The notes under the pieces: generated by a model | Told to the model about the DNA's origin: nothing | Seen by the model: the letters and a program-made list of their open reading frames with translations, nothing else | Database searches by the model: none | Part shown: piece by piece, positions 44,889-54,054 of the stretch | Layout: the number at the start of each line of letters is the position of its first letter | How positions within the stretch are numbered: position 1 is the first letter of the stretch | Assembly (NCBI GenBank): GCA_024398635.1 | Contig: JAKSIV010000007.1 | Span: 1-64,000, forward strand | DNA from: Bacteroidaceae bacterium | Lineage (GTDB): Bacteria > Bacteroidota > Bacteroidia > Bacteroidales > Bacteroidaceae | Direction: 5' to 3' | Length of the DNA: 64,000 bases | Made by a program: the position numbers and the translations under genes

Positions 44889-46525
44889 AATAGTAAATCC
44901 AGCAGGGTGCACAAAGATTTCTCTTTAGTCTCTGATGAGAAGGTGAAGTAGATTGCGTGCTTGCCCTTGAAATCAGCCAGTGCCGGAAGGTTTACTTTCA
45001 TCTCAGTGGGTTGCTGAGACATATCGGCCTTAATCTCAATCTTGCCTATCTGCTTGCCGCCCTGTGATGCCCAGGGTCGGTCAGCCATGATGGTGATGGT
45101 GCCGTCTATGCCCTCGGGTATCAGGTTGAGCAACAGGTTTACATCGCTGCGGCCGCTCGTGGCGTCAAAGTTGAAGTACTTGTAACCCACAATTGAGCCG
45201 TCGGTATTGTTGACCACGGGGTTGGTGTTGTTTCCCAGATCGTAGGGCTTGTCAAACTTGCTGTCAGTTCCGTAGGCCGATGCTACATAAGACCCGGAGA
45301 AAATATTGTTGGGCCAGTCGTGCACTGCAGGAGTGGGACCGGTGTACCAGCAGGCCAGTCCTGCGCTATGACGCTCCAGGGGATCAAGACCGTTCAGCGA
45401 GAAACCCTCAGAGTTGTACTCACCTTCCGATATCTCAACCTTGCCGCCGGGACCCGGAGTCACCTTAACGGTTATGGGTGCAACCATTGCCTGACGTGCA
45501 TACTCATCGGTTCCGGTCTGGCGGTGGTAGAACACGTACCACTGCCCGTTTATCTGGCATATTCCGCCGTGCGTATTACCGTCTATGGTACCCGATGCTA
45601 TTGGCTCACCCTTCTCATTGATCTCGCGTCCGCGGGCGTCAATCACAGTGCCGCCGTAGGTCCATGGGCCAAGCGGGTTGTCACTGTATGCGTATGCCAG
45701 CGTGTAGTTTGATGAGGGTAATCCGAATTCTCCTTCAAGTGTGAATCGGCTATATATAAATATGTACTTGTCCTGTATCTTGCGTATTGAAGAAGCCTCG
45801 AAGAACTTGAACTCGCCGTCCATATATCGGCCGGGAACCATATCCTCCACAATCTTGGTGCCGGGCTTTACGGTTGCCATAGTGGCGGGGTCCAACTCGG
45901 CTGCGTATGAGCGCTCAAAGCCCCAGTAACCGTAAACCTTGCCGTCATCATCTACAAAGACTGCGGGGTCAAATGCCAGCACGCCGTCAGTCACGTTGGG
46001 ATTATTCCTGCTCCAGTTGCAGACCTCAAACGGGCCGTCGGGGCGCTTGCTCTTGCAGACCATTCCGTTGCGGCCTCCTGACTGGTTGTTGGGGTATAGG
46101 TAGTAGGTCTTGGTGCCGTCGGGGGCAGTGACCAGAGTGACATCGGGGGCGTAAAGTACATCGGCCACACCAAGACGGCTCAGCGGCTCGCCGTTTGCGT
46201 TCTTGTCAACCTTGAATATCTCGCCGTCATAACGCCAATGGATAAGGTCATTCACTGAGGCTGACCATACCACCAGTTCGCGTCCACAATAACCTGATAT
46301 CATGCTGTCATGCGAACCATATATATAAACACGGTACTGACCCGGATTGTCCGGATCCTCAAAAACATAAGGCTCTCCGTCGGGGATATGCTCCCAAAGC
46401 GGCAGATAAGGGTTTCCTACTGTCATAAGTTCTTTCTGCTGGTTATCGGCCTGTCCTGAACAGGACATCATAAAGCATGCAACAACCATTGCTACCCATG
46501 ATAGTCCCTTGCTGTAATTTGTCAT
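44882..46525 (-). CDS. GH43-family glycosidase lipoprotein with a C-terminal carbohydrate-binding-like domain
   Basis: 547 residues. The lipoprotein signal has its Cys at about 22 (VACFMMSCSGQAD). The five-bladed propeller of GH43 covers about 35-370: VYIYGSHDSMISGYCGREL, VADVLYAPDVTLVTA, and YMDGEFKFFEASSIRKI with the probable catalytic Glu. A beta-sandwich domain follows (about 385-547), similar to CBM6. GH43 enzymes cut arabinose or xylose from plant polysaccharide. Its place between tkt-rpiB and the ara operon suggests that it supplies arabinose. It has no SusCD pair beside it. Confidence 0.88.
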   Translation of the reverse strand: MTNYSKGLSWVAMVVACFMMSCSGQADNQQKELMTVGNPYLPLWEHIPDGEPYVFEDPDNPGQYRVYIYGSHDSMISGYCGRELVVWSASVNDLIHWRYDGEIFKVDKNANGEPLSRLGVADVLYAPDVTLVTAPDGTKTYYLYPNNQSGGRNGMVCKSKRPDGPFEVCNWSRNNPNVTDGVLAFDPAVFVDDDGKVYGYWGFERSYAAELDPATMATVKPGTKIVEDMVPGRYMDGEFKFFEASSIRKIQDKYIFIYSRFTLEGEFGLPSSNYTLAYAYSDNPLGPWTYGGTVIDARGREINEKGEPIASGTIDGNTHGGICQINGQWYVFYHRQTGTDEYARQAMVAPITVKVTPGPGGKVEISEGEYNSEGFSLNGLDPLERHSAGLACWYTGPTPAVHDWPNNIFSGSYVASAYGTDSKFDKPYDLGNNTNPVVNNTDGSIVGYKYFNFDATSGRSDVNLLLNLIPEGIDGTITIMADRPWASQGGKQIGKIEIKADMSQQPTEMKVNLPALADFKGKHAIYFTFSSETKEKSLCTLLDLLFN

Positions 46526-46565
46526 TTTGGTTAGGATATCTTGTTTGAGCCATAAAGATAAGCAA

Positions 46566-46602
46566 AATAGTACAAAAGGGGTCAGACCCCAATTGTACTA
46601 TT
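46566..46602. terminator. Long hairpin with GGGGTC core over the stop of the DUF805 gene
   Basis: An 18-bp stem with two internal mismatches (46566-46583 and 46585-46602; core GGGGTC-A-GACCCC, outer AATAGTACAA). It overlaps the stop codon of the DUF805 gene at 46601. A sister copy lies at 48943-48969. Confidence 0.75.
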
Positions 46603-47890
46603 ATCTCATCCAACCCTCCACCTTGTATATCTTCTCTGTAAGTTTACGCTTGGTACGGGTGGCATAATCAATGTACCACACTTCAAAACGGGCAAGATAG
46701 AAATCGCCCCAGACACCTTCATAAATGGAAAACTCTCTTGGTTCAGTGATTTTTCCCTTGTCTTCTGGGGTTATCTTTTGAACTGTACTGTCTGTTATCC
46801 TCTTTTTTGACAGTTGTATGTTATCGGTCGCTTCATAGCACTCCAACCAGATTTCACCGTCATCAAACTCTTGGGATATATAAAAACTGTACTTGTACAT
46901 TCCGCCCTGAAAACCTTGACAGACCTGAAGCCATGTAGAGCTGTCATCGGGATTAAACAGATCGGATATATCAGTTTTAAAAGTGTTTCCGAATTCATCA
47001 ACACGTTCAGAACGGAATGAAGGGAGCGGTTCACAGTAATCCACATTCTGCGGAATGGGATGTTCTTTGCCGAAATTATCCACCAAATCGCTGTTGAACA
47101 TCCACCATACGCCTATCCCTATAAAGTTCCAAAGGAATAGGGCTAGCGTACCTCCCATCATAGCCAAATGCCCAAGTATGGCTTTGCCCTGTTTCTTGAT
47201 GAGATAATATACCCAGAGGCCCACGTTTGCAAGTAGCAGGATGATGCTGATTTTTGTTATGACATCCTGAAAATTGATAATCTTGAGCATACAGTCCGAT
47301 ATACCCGCACTGGTGTTTAATGTTCTTCTGACAAGAAAAAGCTGTATTACCTGAAGTATGAGTAGAGGTAATGGCCAAATCCACCACTTTAGAACAAGCT
47401 GTCTGGATTTCATGTTACTTTTTGGCGGTAAGCAGAAAAGAATAAGGAAGGTGAATACCGTCATTGCTGTGACAGAGGAAAGAATGAATGCAAAGGCATC
47501 CGAATAACGGGCTGTAGAGCCGTCCATATTTGAAAGGCCGATGTCCACCAGCACAAGTAATGTAAATATGCATAGTGAAGCTGGAATCAGAAGCGTCCAT
47601 GGTGAGATGCCTGCGTCACGCAGACGGCGCACGGAAACAGTCAGAGACGGAATGAACATTGCAAGCCAGAACAGTCCTAATGAGATTAGAATGCATTTGT
47701 ACACGCTTGACAGCACGCTGTTGTACGCGTTGTCAAGAATAAAGGAAAGCCCTGCCAACGTGCAGACTACCACGACCGATACCGCAAGCACCATGATTGC
47801 CCAGGTCCAGAACTCCCTGCGGCCTGATCTGCCTCTAAACTGGAAGTATTTCCTTAAAGTATCTTCTATTGAGCTCCACATATATCTCAT
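46601..47890 (-). CDS. DUF805 membrane protein
   Basis: 429 residues. The N-terminal 125 residues are a DUF805 unit (KYFQFRGRSGRREFWTWAIM, LTVSVRRLRDAGISPWTLLI). A second membrane block follows (about 140-270), then a soluble C-terminal domain of about 150 residues with no motif that I recognise. It probably sits in the inner membrane. Its start overlaps the winged-helix gene by 4 nt, so it belongs to the same operon. The role is unknown. Confidence 0.82.
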   Translation of the reverse strand: MRYMWSSIEDTLRKYFQFRGRSGRREFWTWAIMVLAVSVVVVCTLAGLSFILDNAYNSVLSSVYKCILISLGLFWLAMFIPSLTVSVRRLRDAGISPWTLLIPASLCIFTLLVLVDIGLSNMDGSTARYSDAFAFILSSVTAMTVFTFLILFCLPPKSNMKSRQLVLKWWIWPLPLLILQVIQLFLVRRTLNTSAGISDCMLKIINFQDVITKISIILLLANVGLWVYYLIKKQGKAILGHLAMMGGTLALFLWNFIGIGVWWMFNSDLVDNFGKEHPIPQNVDYCEPLPSFRSERVDEFGNTFKTDISDLFNPDDSSTWLQVCQGFQGGMYKYSFYISQEFDDGEIWLECYEATDNIQLSKKRITDSTVQKITPEDKGKITEPREFSIYEGVWGDFYLARFEVWYIDYATRTKRKLTEKIYKVEGWMR

Positions 47891-48180
47891 TTTATTCCCA
47901 GCAGGGAGGTTAATGCATTGATGTGATTACTGAATGCTTTTCGGCCTTTCTCAGTGACAGAATAAGAGGTGTTTGGCTTGCGTCCGATGAACTGCTTGAC
48001 GGTCTCGATATAACCCAGTTCCTCCAGCGCACGGATGTGACTGGCCAGGTTTCCATCCGATGCACCAAGCATCCCCTTGAGCGTGTTGAAATCGGCCTGT
48101 CCGGATGCGGTCAGCACAGACATGATTCCAAGCCTGACACGACTCTCAAATGCCTTGTCAAGATTTTTTATTATTGTCAT
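47887..48180 (-). CDS. Winged-helix transcriptional regulator (HTH_34 type)
   Basis: 97 residues, a single winged helix: LGIMSVLTASGQADFNTLKG, then LGASDGNLASHIRALEELGY as the recognition helix and a basic wing (FIGRKPNTSYSVTEKGR). There is no effector domain. It overlaps the membrane genes on both sides by 4 nt. The operator-like TACTTTG palindrome at 48849-48867 in front of the operon is a good candidate for self-control. Confidence 0.88.
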   Translation of the reverse strand: MTIIKNLDKAFESRVRLGIMSVLTASGQADFNTLKGMLGASDGNLASHIRALEELGYIETVKQFIGRKPNTSYSVTEKGRKAFSNHINALTSLLGIK

Positions 48181-48833
48181 CGGTCCTTACGTTCAAATAC
48201 AAACTGGAACCATATGCCCCATATCAGGTGAACCAAACAGAATCCTATAGTCCAAAGCATCAAGCTCCAGGGGGCAAAGGCAAGAGCGACAATACCCAAT
48301 ATTATCTCTACGTATCCGATATACTTGGTTACAGATATACTCAATGCGATAGGCGAAATTACAATCAGAGCCAGCCCGTAGAACACCAGCATAATACCTG
48401 GTATCATGTTGTACAGTCCATTGAACAGTGAAGTGAGGCATACCAATCCACCTGCTGTCATTATGGTAAAGAACGATTTAAGCAGACGACGGGCACCGGC
48501 ATCAAGTGTAAATTCCATTCCTTTGCGTGCAGCCCTGCGCTTGGACATCTCCCAGACAGTCTTGAATGCCGCAGCAAAAACTACAACGCAAACTGCCGTC
48601 ACAATAAGTAAAGTATTCCAATCATAACCGTGCCGGATAGGGTTCATCCAAGCACCCAAAAGCGGACGGAAACTACCATAAAGCCAGAAACTTACCACAG
48701 CTGCACCCAACAAAGCCCACAATCCGGCTACCACACCTGATGCCCCGTCAATATAAAGCACCTTCTGTGACCGCTCCATCAATTCCTTAATGTCACTAAG
48801 CGTCTCTTTAATCTCCTGTTCTTTCATATTCAT
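48177..48833 (-). CDS. Hypothetical four-helix membrane protein next to the winged-helix regulator
   Basis: 218 residues. A short charged N-terminal coil (MKEQEIKETLSDIKELMERS) is followed by four or five hydrophobic helices grouped as two hairpins (about 25-90 and 130-205), with a positively charged loop (MSKRRAARKGME) in between. The pattern of a small membrane protein with a small HTH regulator is common in Bacteroidales, but the function is not known to me. It is first in the operon. The alternative start at 48827 is equally possible. Confidence 0.75.
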   Translation of the reverse strand: MNMKEQEIKETLSDIKELMERSQKVLYIDGASGVVAGLWALLGAAVVSFWLYGSFRPLLGAWMNPIRHGYDWNTLLIVTAVCVVVFAAAFKTVWEMSKRRAARKGMEFTLDAGARRLLKSFFTIMTAGGLVCLTSLFNGLYNMIPGIMLVFYGLALIVISPIALSISVTKYIGYVEIILGIVALAFAPWSLMLWTIGFCLVHLIWGIWFQFVFERKDR

Positions 48834-48848
48834 TCTTGCATTGAAAAG

Positions 48849-48867
48849 TACTTTGCGCTACAAAGTA
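48849..48867. promoter_or_regulatory. TACTTTG-N5-CAAAGTA palindrome (operator/promoter of the winged-helix operon)
   Basis: A perfect 7-bp inverted repeat (48849-48855 and 48861-48867) lies 16 nt before the ATG of the first gene. The minus strand reads TACTTTG, one base short of the -7 consensus spacing. Overlap of a palindrome with the start region suits an operator for the regulator encoded in this operon. Confidence 0.6.
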
Positions 48868-48907
48868 AACACAAACAAACAGAACTTCCAAACAATTCTG
48901 CAGAAAA

Positions 48908-48929
48908 AAAGCCCTGCAAGCAGGGCTTT
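48908..48929 (-). terminator. Terminator of the sugar operon
   Basis: A perfect 10-bp stem AAAGCCCTGC/GCAGGGCTTT with a 2-nt loop. On the minus strand it is followed by a T run (seven T), the usual layout for a terminator after the mutarotase gene. Confidence 0.85.
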
Positions 48930-48942
48930 ATCAGCGAAATTG

Positions 48943-48969
48943 TACAAAAGGGGTCTGCCCCCAATTGTA
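48943..48969. repeat. Second GGGGTC hairpin, just after the mutarotase stop
   Basis: TACAA-aa-GGGG ... CCCC-aa-TTGTA pairs across 48943-48969 and ends 1 nt before the stop of the mutarotase gene. It is closely similar to the hairpin at 46566-46602. Confidence 0.65.
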
Positions 48970-50100
48970 TCATTTTACAGAGAGCTTGTAGATTACAGTG
49001 TGCTCATACTTCTCGCCCGGACGCAGAACCGTGCTGGGGAAGAAGTCGTGGTTAGGAGAATCGGGATACATCTGTGACTCCAGAGCGATAGCGGTGCGTG
49101 CGCCGGTATATACCTGAAGTCCCGGATGGTTGTTCCAAACCTCCATGTAACGACCAGACTTGGGCGAGTAGAGTGATGCAACCATCTCAACCTTGCCCTG
49201 CTCGTTGTGGATCAGGCAGAAGTTGTTGTCATAGTTACGTACCATACCCTCAGGTACCTGACCACCGAAACCGCCGAATCCGCCACGGCCGCCCTGTCCG
49301 GGAGCCGGCGAATACTGACGGTCACCAATGCGTACGGGTTTCTGGAAATCATAGGGAGATCCTTCAACCATACCCAGATCACCGGTCGGGATGTTGCTGC
49401 GGTCAGTCTCAGTGATGAAAGCAGCATTGATCATCAGCTCGTGGTCCATGATGTCGCCATTACCTGCGCCATCCAGATTGAAATAGGTGTGGTTTGACAG
49501 GTTTACAACGGTAGCCTTATCGGTCGTAGCCTCATAACTTATCTGCAGACCACCGTCCTTGGTGATGGAGTAGGTCAGAGTAGTTGTAAGGGTGCCGGGG
49601 AATCCGTCCAGACCATCGGGCAGAACACAACTCAGGACCAGCTTGTTCTTCTTGGCCTTAACGACCTTCCATGCGGTGTGGTCAAAGCCCTTGGCACCGC
49701 CGTGAAGTGTGTGCTGGCCGCTGTTCTTGGTTATGTTGTATTCAACTCCGTCAAGTGTGAACTTGCCGTTTGCGATACGGTTGGCATAACGACCCAGAGC
49801 CGGGCCTACCATACCCATGTTGTAACGCATGTACTGGTGGATGTCATCGTAGTGGGTTACCAGGTTAGCGTACTCACCGTTCTTGTCAGGAGCGTAAAGG
49901 CCTACCACAAATCCTCCGTAGTTGATGATCTGTGCAGCCACCTTACCTTTTTTAATAGTATATAAGGCAACTTTCTGGCCATCAATGATGGTATCATAAG
50001 GTGCTGTGGGCAGAAGCGGGAACTTGGGCTTTGCTGCGCTGGCTGATAAGCAGAATGCTACTGCTGCAACAGCCATTAAAACTTTGGATAATTTCTTCAT
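48970..50100 (-). CDS. galM: Aldose 1-epimerase (mutarotase) with an N-terminal signal peptide
   Basis: 376 residues from the ATG at 50100. The signal peptide is MKKLSKVLMAVAAVAFCLSA. The catalytic residues are in HTLHGGAKGFDHTAWKV (His), LSNHTYFNLDGAGNG (His) and ALESQMYPDSPNHDFFP (Glu). A Gly/Phe-rich insert ([14 protein letters not shown]) at about residue 285 is not found in the other two copies. It converts alpha and beta sugar anomers, here probably in the periplasm. It ends the eight-gene sugar operon, 92 nt after araB, from which it is separated by heptamer repeats. Confidence 0.9.
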   Translation of the reverse strand: MKKLSKVLMAVAAVAFCLSASAAKPKFPLLPTAPYDTIIDGQKVALYTIKKGKVAAQIINYGGFVVGLYAPDKNGEYANLVTHYDDIHQYMRYNMGMVGPALGRYANRIANGKFTLDGVEYNITKNSGQHTLHGGAKGFDHTAWKVVKAKKNKLVLSCVLPDGLDGFPGTLTTTLTYSITKDGGLQISYEATTDKATVVNLSNHTYFNLDGAGNGDIMDHELMINAAFITETDRSNIPTGDLGMVEGSPYDFQKPVRIGDRQYSPAPGQGGRGGFGGFGGQVPEGMVRNYDNNFCLIHNEQGKVEMVASLYSPKSGRYMEVWNNHPGLQVYTGARTAIALESQMYPDSPNHDFFPSTVLRPGEKYEHTVIYKLSVK

Positions 50101-50118
50101 ATGCATAAGGACTTTTAA

Positions 50119-50195
50119 TAATTGAGAATTGAGAGTTGTTCCGCACCGGATGGCCAATTCTCAATTCTCAATTTTCAATTTTCAATTTTCAATTA
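50119..50195. repeat. Heptamer array forming a hairpin between araB and galM
   Basis: TCAATTC/TCAATTT units run in tandem from 50161 to 50195 (five units, ending on the araB stop). A facing copy AATTGAGAATTGAGA at 50120-50134 can pair with TCTCAATTCTCAATT near 50158-50172. The array fills most of the gap between the genes. Confidence 0.7.
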
Positions 50196-51791
50196 ATTCT
50201 TGTACTTAACTGCTGCTTCCTCAATAGGCAGGCATTTCTTGTAGTTTTCAATGTATGCGTTGAATCCTGCTACATCCTCAGGGGTAGGAGCGACCGATGT
50301 TCCGGTATCGCCGGCAAATACCGCATCGTCAAGGAACTCAGCCAATGACTGCTTCTTCTTGTTGTTGATAAGGTACGATGCCAGGATAGCCATACCCCAG
50401 GGACCGCCTTCACCTGCAGTCTTCATGCAGGAGATAGGTGAATTCAGGGCAGCGCCCAGAATCCTCTGGCCAACACCGGGAGTGGTAAACAGACCGCCGT
50501 GACCGGTTATGCGGTCCACCTTGATCTTCTCCTCGTTGAACAGGATATCGTTACCAACCTTGAGCACACTGATAGCGCCGCTTATAATAGCGCGCATAAA
50601 GTTGGCCAGGTTGAACTTGTCGTTAGCGGAGCGTACAAACAGCGGACGTCCGTCGGCAAAACCGGTAACAGGCTCGCCCGATACGTAGTTGTAGCTCATA
50701 ATTCCGCCGCAGTCCGGATTACCCTTCAGTGCCACATTAAAGAGGTTGGTAAAGAGCTTGCCCATATCAACGGGAATACCCATAATCTCCTCAAACTCCT
50801 TGAACAGGTTAACCCAGGCATTCAGGTCACTGGTGCAGTTGTTGCAGTGAACCATAGCCACGGGGCTGCCATCGGGAGTAGTCACGATATCAATCACCTC
50901 ATGCGGTTTCTTGAGATCCTTCTCAAGCACGATCATTGAGAATGATGATGTACCGGCCGATACGTTACCGGTGCGCGGACGAACTGCGTTGGTGGCCACC
51001 ATACCTGTGCCTGCATCGCCCTCGGGAGGACAGATGGGAGCACCCGGTTTGAGATGACCGGTGATATCCAGTTTGCGGGCGCCGGCCTCGGTCAGCACGC
51101 CTGCATCCTGGCCTGCGTCAAGTGACTTGGGCAGAATGTCAAGCAGTTTCCAGGGATAACCCTTGGTAGCAATCAGCTTGTCAAACTTGGCTACCATTTC
51201 GGCATTGTAGGTCTTGGTCTTGGGATCAACGGGAATCATACCCGATGCGTCACCCACACCCAGAACTCTCTTGCCTGTGAGCTGCCAGTGGATGAAACCT
51301 GCCAGAGTGGTCAGGAAATCAATATCCTTTACGTGCGGCTCATTGTCCAGGATAGCCTGATACAGATGTGATATGCTCCAGCGCAGAGGTACGTTGAACA
51401 CAAACAGGTCAGACAGCTCGGCGGCTGCCTTGGCGGTGTTGGTGTTACGCCATGTGCGGAACGGAACCAGTATGTCACCGTGCTTGTCAAAAGGCATGTA
51501 ACCGTGCATCATGGCGCTTACGCCAATTGCTGCAAGGTTCTCAATCTCAACCTCGTACTGCTTGAGCACGTTCTTGCGCAGGTCAGCATAGCAGTCCTGC
51601 AGACCGAACCAGATGCTCTCAACGCTGTATGTCCACAGTCCGTTAACCAGTTGGTTCTCCCAGGTGTGACTGCCTTGTGCTATCGGCTTGTACTCAGGGT
51701 CAATGAGCACAGCCTTGATACGGGTCGAGCCAAACTCGATACCGAGTATGGCCTGACCTTTCTCAATTACTGATTTGGGATCGTATGCCAT
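50193..51791 (-). CDS. araB: Ribulokinase (FGGY carbohydrate kinase)
   Basis: 532 residues. The FGGY N-terminal phosphate loop is AILGIEFGSTRIKAVLID. The C-terminal ATP domain has RITGHGGLFTTPGVGQRILG and GEGGPWGMAILASYL. Sequence alone would suit a xylulokinase-like kinase, but it lies 1 nt after araA and in order with araD, so ribulokinase is the better call. It phosphorylates L-ribulose in the cytoplasm. The length matches the Bacteroidetes AraB group. Its stop codon is in a heptamer repeat. Confidence 0.86.
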   Translation of the reverse strand: MAYDPKSVIEKGQAILGIEFGSTRIKAVLIDPEYKPIAQGSHTWENQLVNGLWTYSVESIWFGLQDCYADLRKNVLKQYEVEIENLAAIGVSAMMHGYMPFDKHGDILVPFRTWRNTNTAKAAAELSDLFVFNVPLRWSISHLYQAILDNEPHVKDIDFLTTLAGFIHWQLTGKRVLGVGDASGMIPVDPKTKTYNAEMVAKFDKLIATKGYPWKLLDILPKSLDAGQDAGVLTEAGARKLDITGHLKPGAPICPPEGDAGTGMVATNAVRPRTGNVSAGTSSFSMIVLEKDLKKPHEVIDIVTTPDGSPVAMVHCNNCTSDLNAWVNLFKEFEEIMGIPVDMGKLFTNLFNVALKGNPDCGGIMSYNYVSGEPVTGFADGRPLFVRSANDKFNLANFMRAIISGAISVLKVGNDILFNEEKIKVDRITGHGGLFTTPGVGQRILGAALNSPISCMKTAGEGGPWGMAILASYLINNKKKQSLAEFLDDAVFAGDTGTSVAPTPEDVAGFNAYIENYKKCLPIEEAAVKYKN

Positions 51792-51792
51792 A

Positions 51793-53325
51793 TCACTTCA
51801 GGGCTTTATTGAGCATGTAATAAACCTCGTTGTTACGAAGCTGCTGCTTGAAACCGCTGATAGTGGTATTCTTGTCGATACCGATGTACTCTATACCGCA
51901 CATCTCGGCAAAATCCTCCCAATACTCGGCTGTGATATCGTATGAGAAAGCACTGTGGTGTGTGCCACCTGCCAGTATCCATGCGCCTGCGCCGATCTCA
52001 AATGTAGGCTGCGGAACCCAGAGGGCCGATGCAACCGGCAGTTTGGGCATCGGTTTGGGCTCGATGCACTCAACCTCGCTGGTGATGAGACGGAAACGGT
52101 TACCCAGGTCAACAACGGTTGCCTTGATACCGCGGCCGGTCTTGGATGTAAATACCAGACGTGCTGTCTGCTGCTTGCGGATACCTATACCCAGGAAGTG
52201 AACCTCCAGCTTGGGCTTGCCGGTAGCAATCAGCGGGCATATCTCCAGCATGTGGCTCTGCAGGCTTGATGTGCAGTCGGCGGCAAAGTTCAGGGTGTAG
52301 TCCTCAAGGAATGAGCAACCCTTGGGCATACCCTGGTTCATAACCCAGAGAGTACGCTGCAGGCAGGCTGTCTTCCAGTCGCCCTCGGCACCGAAACCGT
52401 AACCCTCCTGCATCAGACGCTGTGATGCCAGGCCCGGAATCTGGTCGAATCCGCAGAAATCAGGGGCGTCGATATCGGCGTCACCCAGGTCATCAAAGTT
52501 GGTGGTGAAAGCGGTAGCGTTCTCATCCTTGAGCACGCGACGCAGAGCGATCTCAGCCTTGGCTGCGTTATGGACCTTCTCCCAATATACCTTCTCACCG
52601 CTCTCATCAATCTTGATGGTGTAGAGCTTCTTGTACTCCTCAACCAGGGCGTCAGCCTCGGCATCGGTAACCTTCTTGAAGTAATCCATCAGTGATGATA
52701 CGGGGTAGTAGTCTACATGGTAACCCATGCGCTGCTCAAACTCAACGCGGTCACCGTCGGTAACGGCCACGTTGTTCATGTTCATACCGAACATAAGGCA
52801 GCGTACGTTATGTGCATCGGCACGGCCGGCAGCGGCGCGAGCCCATACGGCAATCTGCTTCTGAGCCTCAACGCTCTTCCAGTGGCCTACCACAACCTTG
52901 CGGGCTACACGCATACGGGTGCATATGTGACCGAACTCGATGTCGCCGTGGGCGCTTTGGTTCAGGTTCATAAAGTCCATATCAATGGTGTCCCAGGGAA
53001 TATCGGTGTTGTACTGTGTGTGGAAGTGGAGCAGGGGCTTCTCAAGAGCCTGCAGACCCTTGATCCACATCTTGGCGGGGCTGAATGTGTGCATCCAGGT
53101 GATGATACCTATACACTTGCTGTCATTGTTGGCAGCCTTCATTACGGCTTCAACCTCGTTGCTGCTGTTGGCAGTACCTTTATATACTATCTTAACGGGG
53201 ATGTTGCCGCTCTTGTTCAGACCTTCAACCATCTCCTTTGAGTGACCGTCCACTGCAACTACTGCATCGCCTCCGTAAAGGAGCTGTGCACCGGTAACCC
53301 ACCAAATTTCAAAATTATCAAACAT
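51793..53325 (-). CDS. araA: L-arabinose isomerase
   Basis: 510 residues, the normal length. It starts FEIWWVTGAQLLYGGDAV and has the family stretches WMHTFSPAKMWIKGLQAL and HTQYNTDIPWDTIDMDFMNL. Metal-site Glu and His residues fall in FLEDYTLNFA and CPLIATGKPKLEVHFLG. It converts L-arabinose to L-ribulose. It lies 20 nt after araD and 1 nt before araB. Confidence 0.96.
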   Translation of the reverse strand: MFDNFEIWWVTGAQLLYGGDAVVAVDGHSKEMVEGLNKSGNIPVKIVYKGTANSSNEVEAVMKAANNDSKCIGIITWMHTFSPAKMWIKGLQALEKPLLHFHTQYNTDIPWDTIDMDFMNLNQSAHGDIEFGHICTRMRVARKVVVGHWKSVEAQKQIAVWARAAAGRADAHNVRCLMFGMNMNNVAVTDGDRVEFEQRMGYHVDYYPVSSLMDYFKKVTDAEADALVEEYKKLYTIKIDESGEKVYWEKVHNAAKAEIALRRVLKDENATAFTTNFDDLGDADIDAPDFCGFDQIPGLASQRLMQEGYGFGAEGDWKTACLQRTLWVMNQGMPKGCSFLEDYTLNFAADCTSSLQSHMLEICPLIATGKPKLEVHFLGIGIRKQQTARLVFTSKTGRGIKATVVDLGNRFRLITSEVECIEPKPMPKLPVASALWVPQPTFEIGAGAWILAGGTHHSAFSYDITAEYWEDFAEMCGIEYIGIDKNTTISGFKQQLRNNEVYYMLNKALK

Positions 53326-53345
53326 AAATATCCTTTTTTATAGTG

Positions 53346-54050
53346 TTACTTTTTCTTCTGGCCGTAGTAGGCGTTGGGGCCATGCTTACGGCTGTAGTGC
53401 TTCTCAATCAGAAGCGGATTCATCGTGAGGTCCGGGTTCACTGACAGGGCCACGAACGCCATCTTGGCGCACTGCTCCATCACCTTGGCGTTATAGACAG
53501 CGTTATCGGGTGATGTGCCCCATGAGAACGGACCGTGGTTCTTTACCAGCACGGCGGGAGTGTGGTCGGGGTTGATCTTGCGGATGTTCAGAATCTCATC
53601 CACAATCACGTTACCGGTCTCCAGTTCATACTGACCCTTAACCTCAGCCTCGGTCATATCGCGTGTGCAGGGGATATCCTTATAGAAATAGTCGGCGTGA
53701 GTTGTGCCGATGTTAGGGATGTCACGCCCGGCCTGTGCGAATGCGGTGGCATAGGTAGAGTGGGTATGCACCACGCCCTTAATATTTGGGAATGCCCTGT
53801 ACAGAACCAGGTGAGTAGGGGTGTCCGATGAAGGATTGAGGTCTCCCTCAACGACCTTACCGGTCTCGAGGGAGACAACAACCATATCACTTGCCTTCAT
53901 CTCGTCATAGCTTACGCCGCTGGGTTTTATCACTACAAGGCCTTTCTCACGGTCAATGCCCGATACGTTACCCCATGTGAATATTACCAGACCCTGCTTA
54001 ACCAGATCAAGGTTGGCTTTGAAAACCTTCTCTTTAAGTTCTTCGAGCAT
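53346..54050 (-). CDS. araD: L-ribulose-5-phosphate 4-epimerase
   Basis: 234 residues. A class II aldolase fold: [20 protein letters not shown] near residue 25, zinc His residues in [15 protein letters not shown], the catalytic Asp region in [10 protein letters not shown], and a third His in [16 protein letters not shown]. It makes D-xylulose 5-phosphate, the feed for transketolase. It starts 4 nt after the transporter stop. Confidence 0.95.
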   Translation of the reverse strand: MLEELKEKVFKANLDLVKQGLVIFTWGNVSGIDREKGLVVIKPSGVSYDEMKASDMVVVSLETGKVVEGDLNPSSDTPTHLVLYRAFPNIKGVVHTHSTYATAFAQAGRDIPNIGTTHADYFYKDIPCTRDMTEAEVKGQYELETGNVIVDEILNIRKINPDHTPAVLVKNHGPFSWGTSPDNAVYNAKVMEQCAKMAFVALSVNPDLTMNPLLIEKHYSRKHGPNAYYGQKKK

Positions 54051-54054
54051 GATA

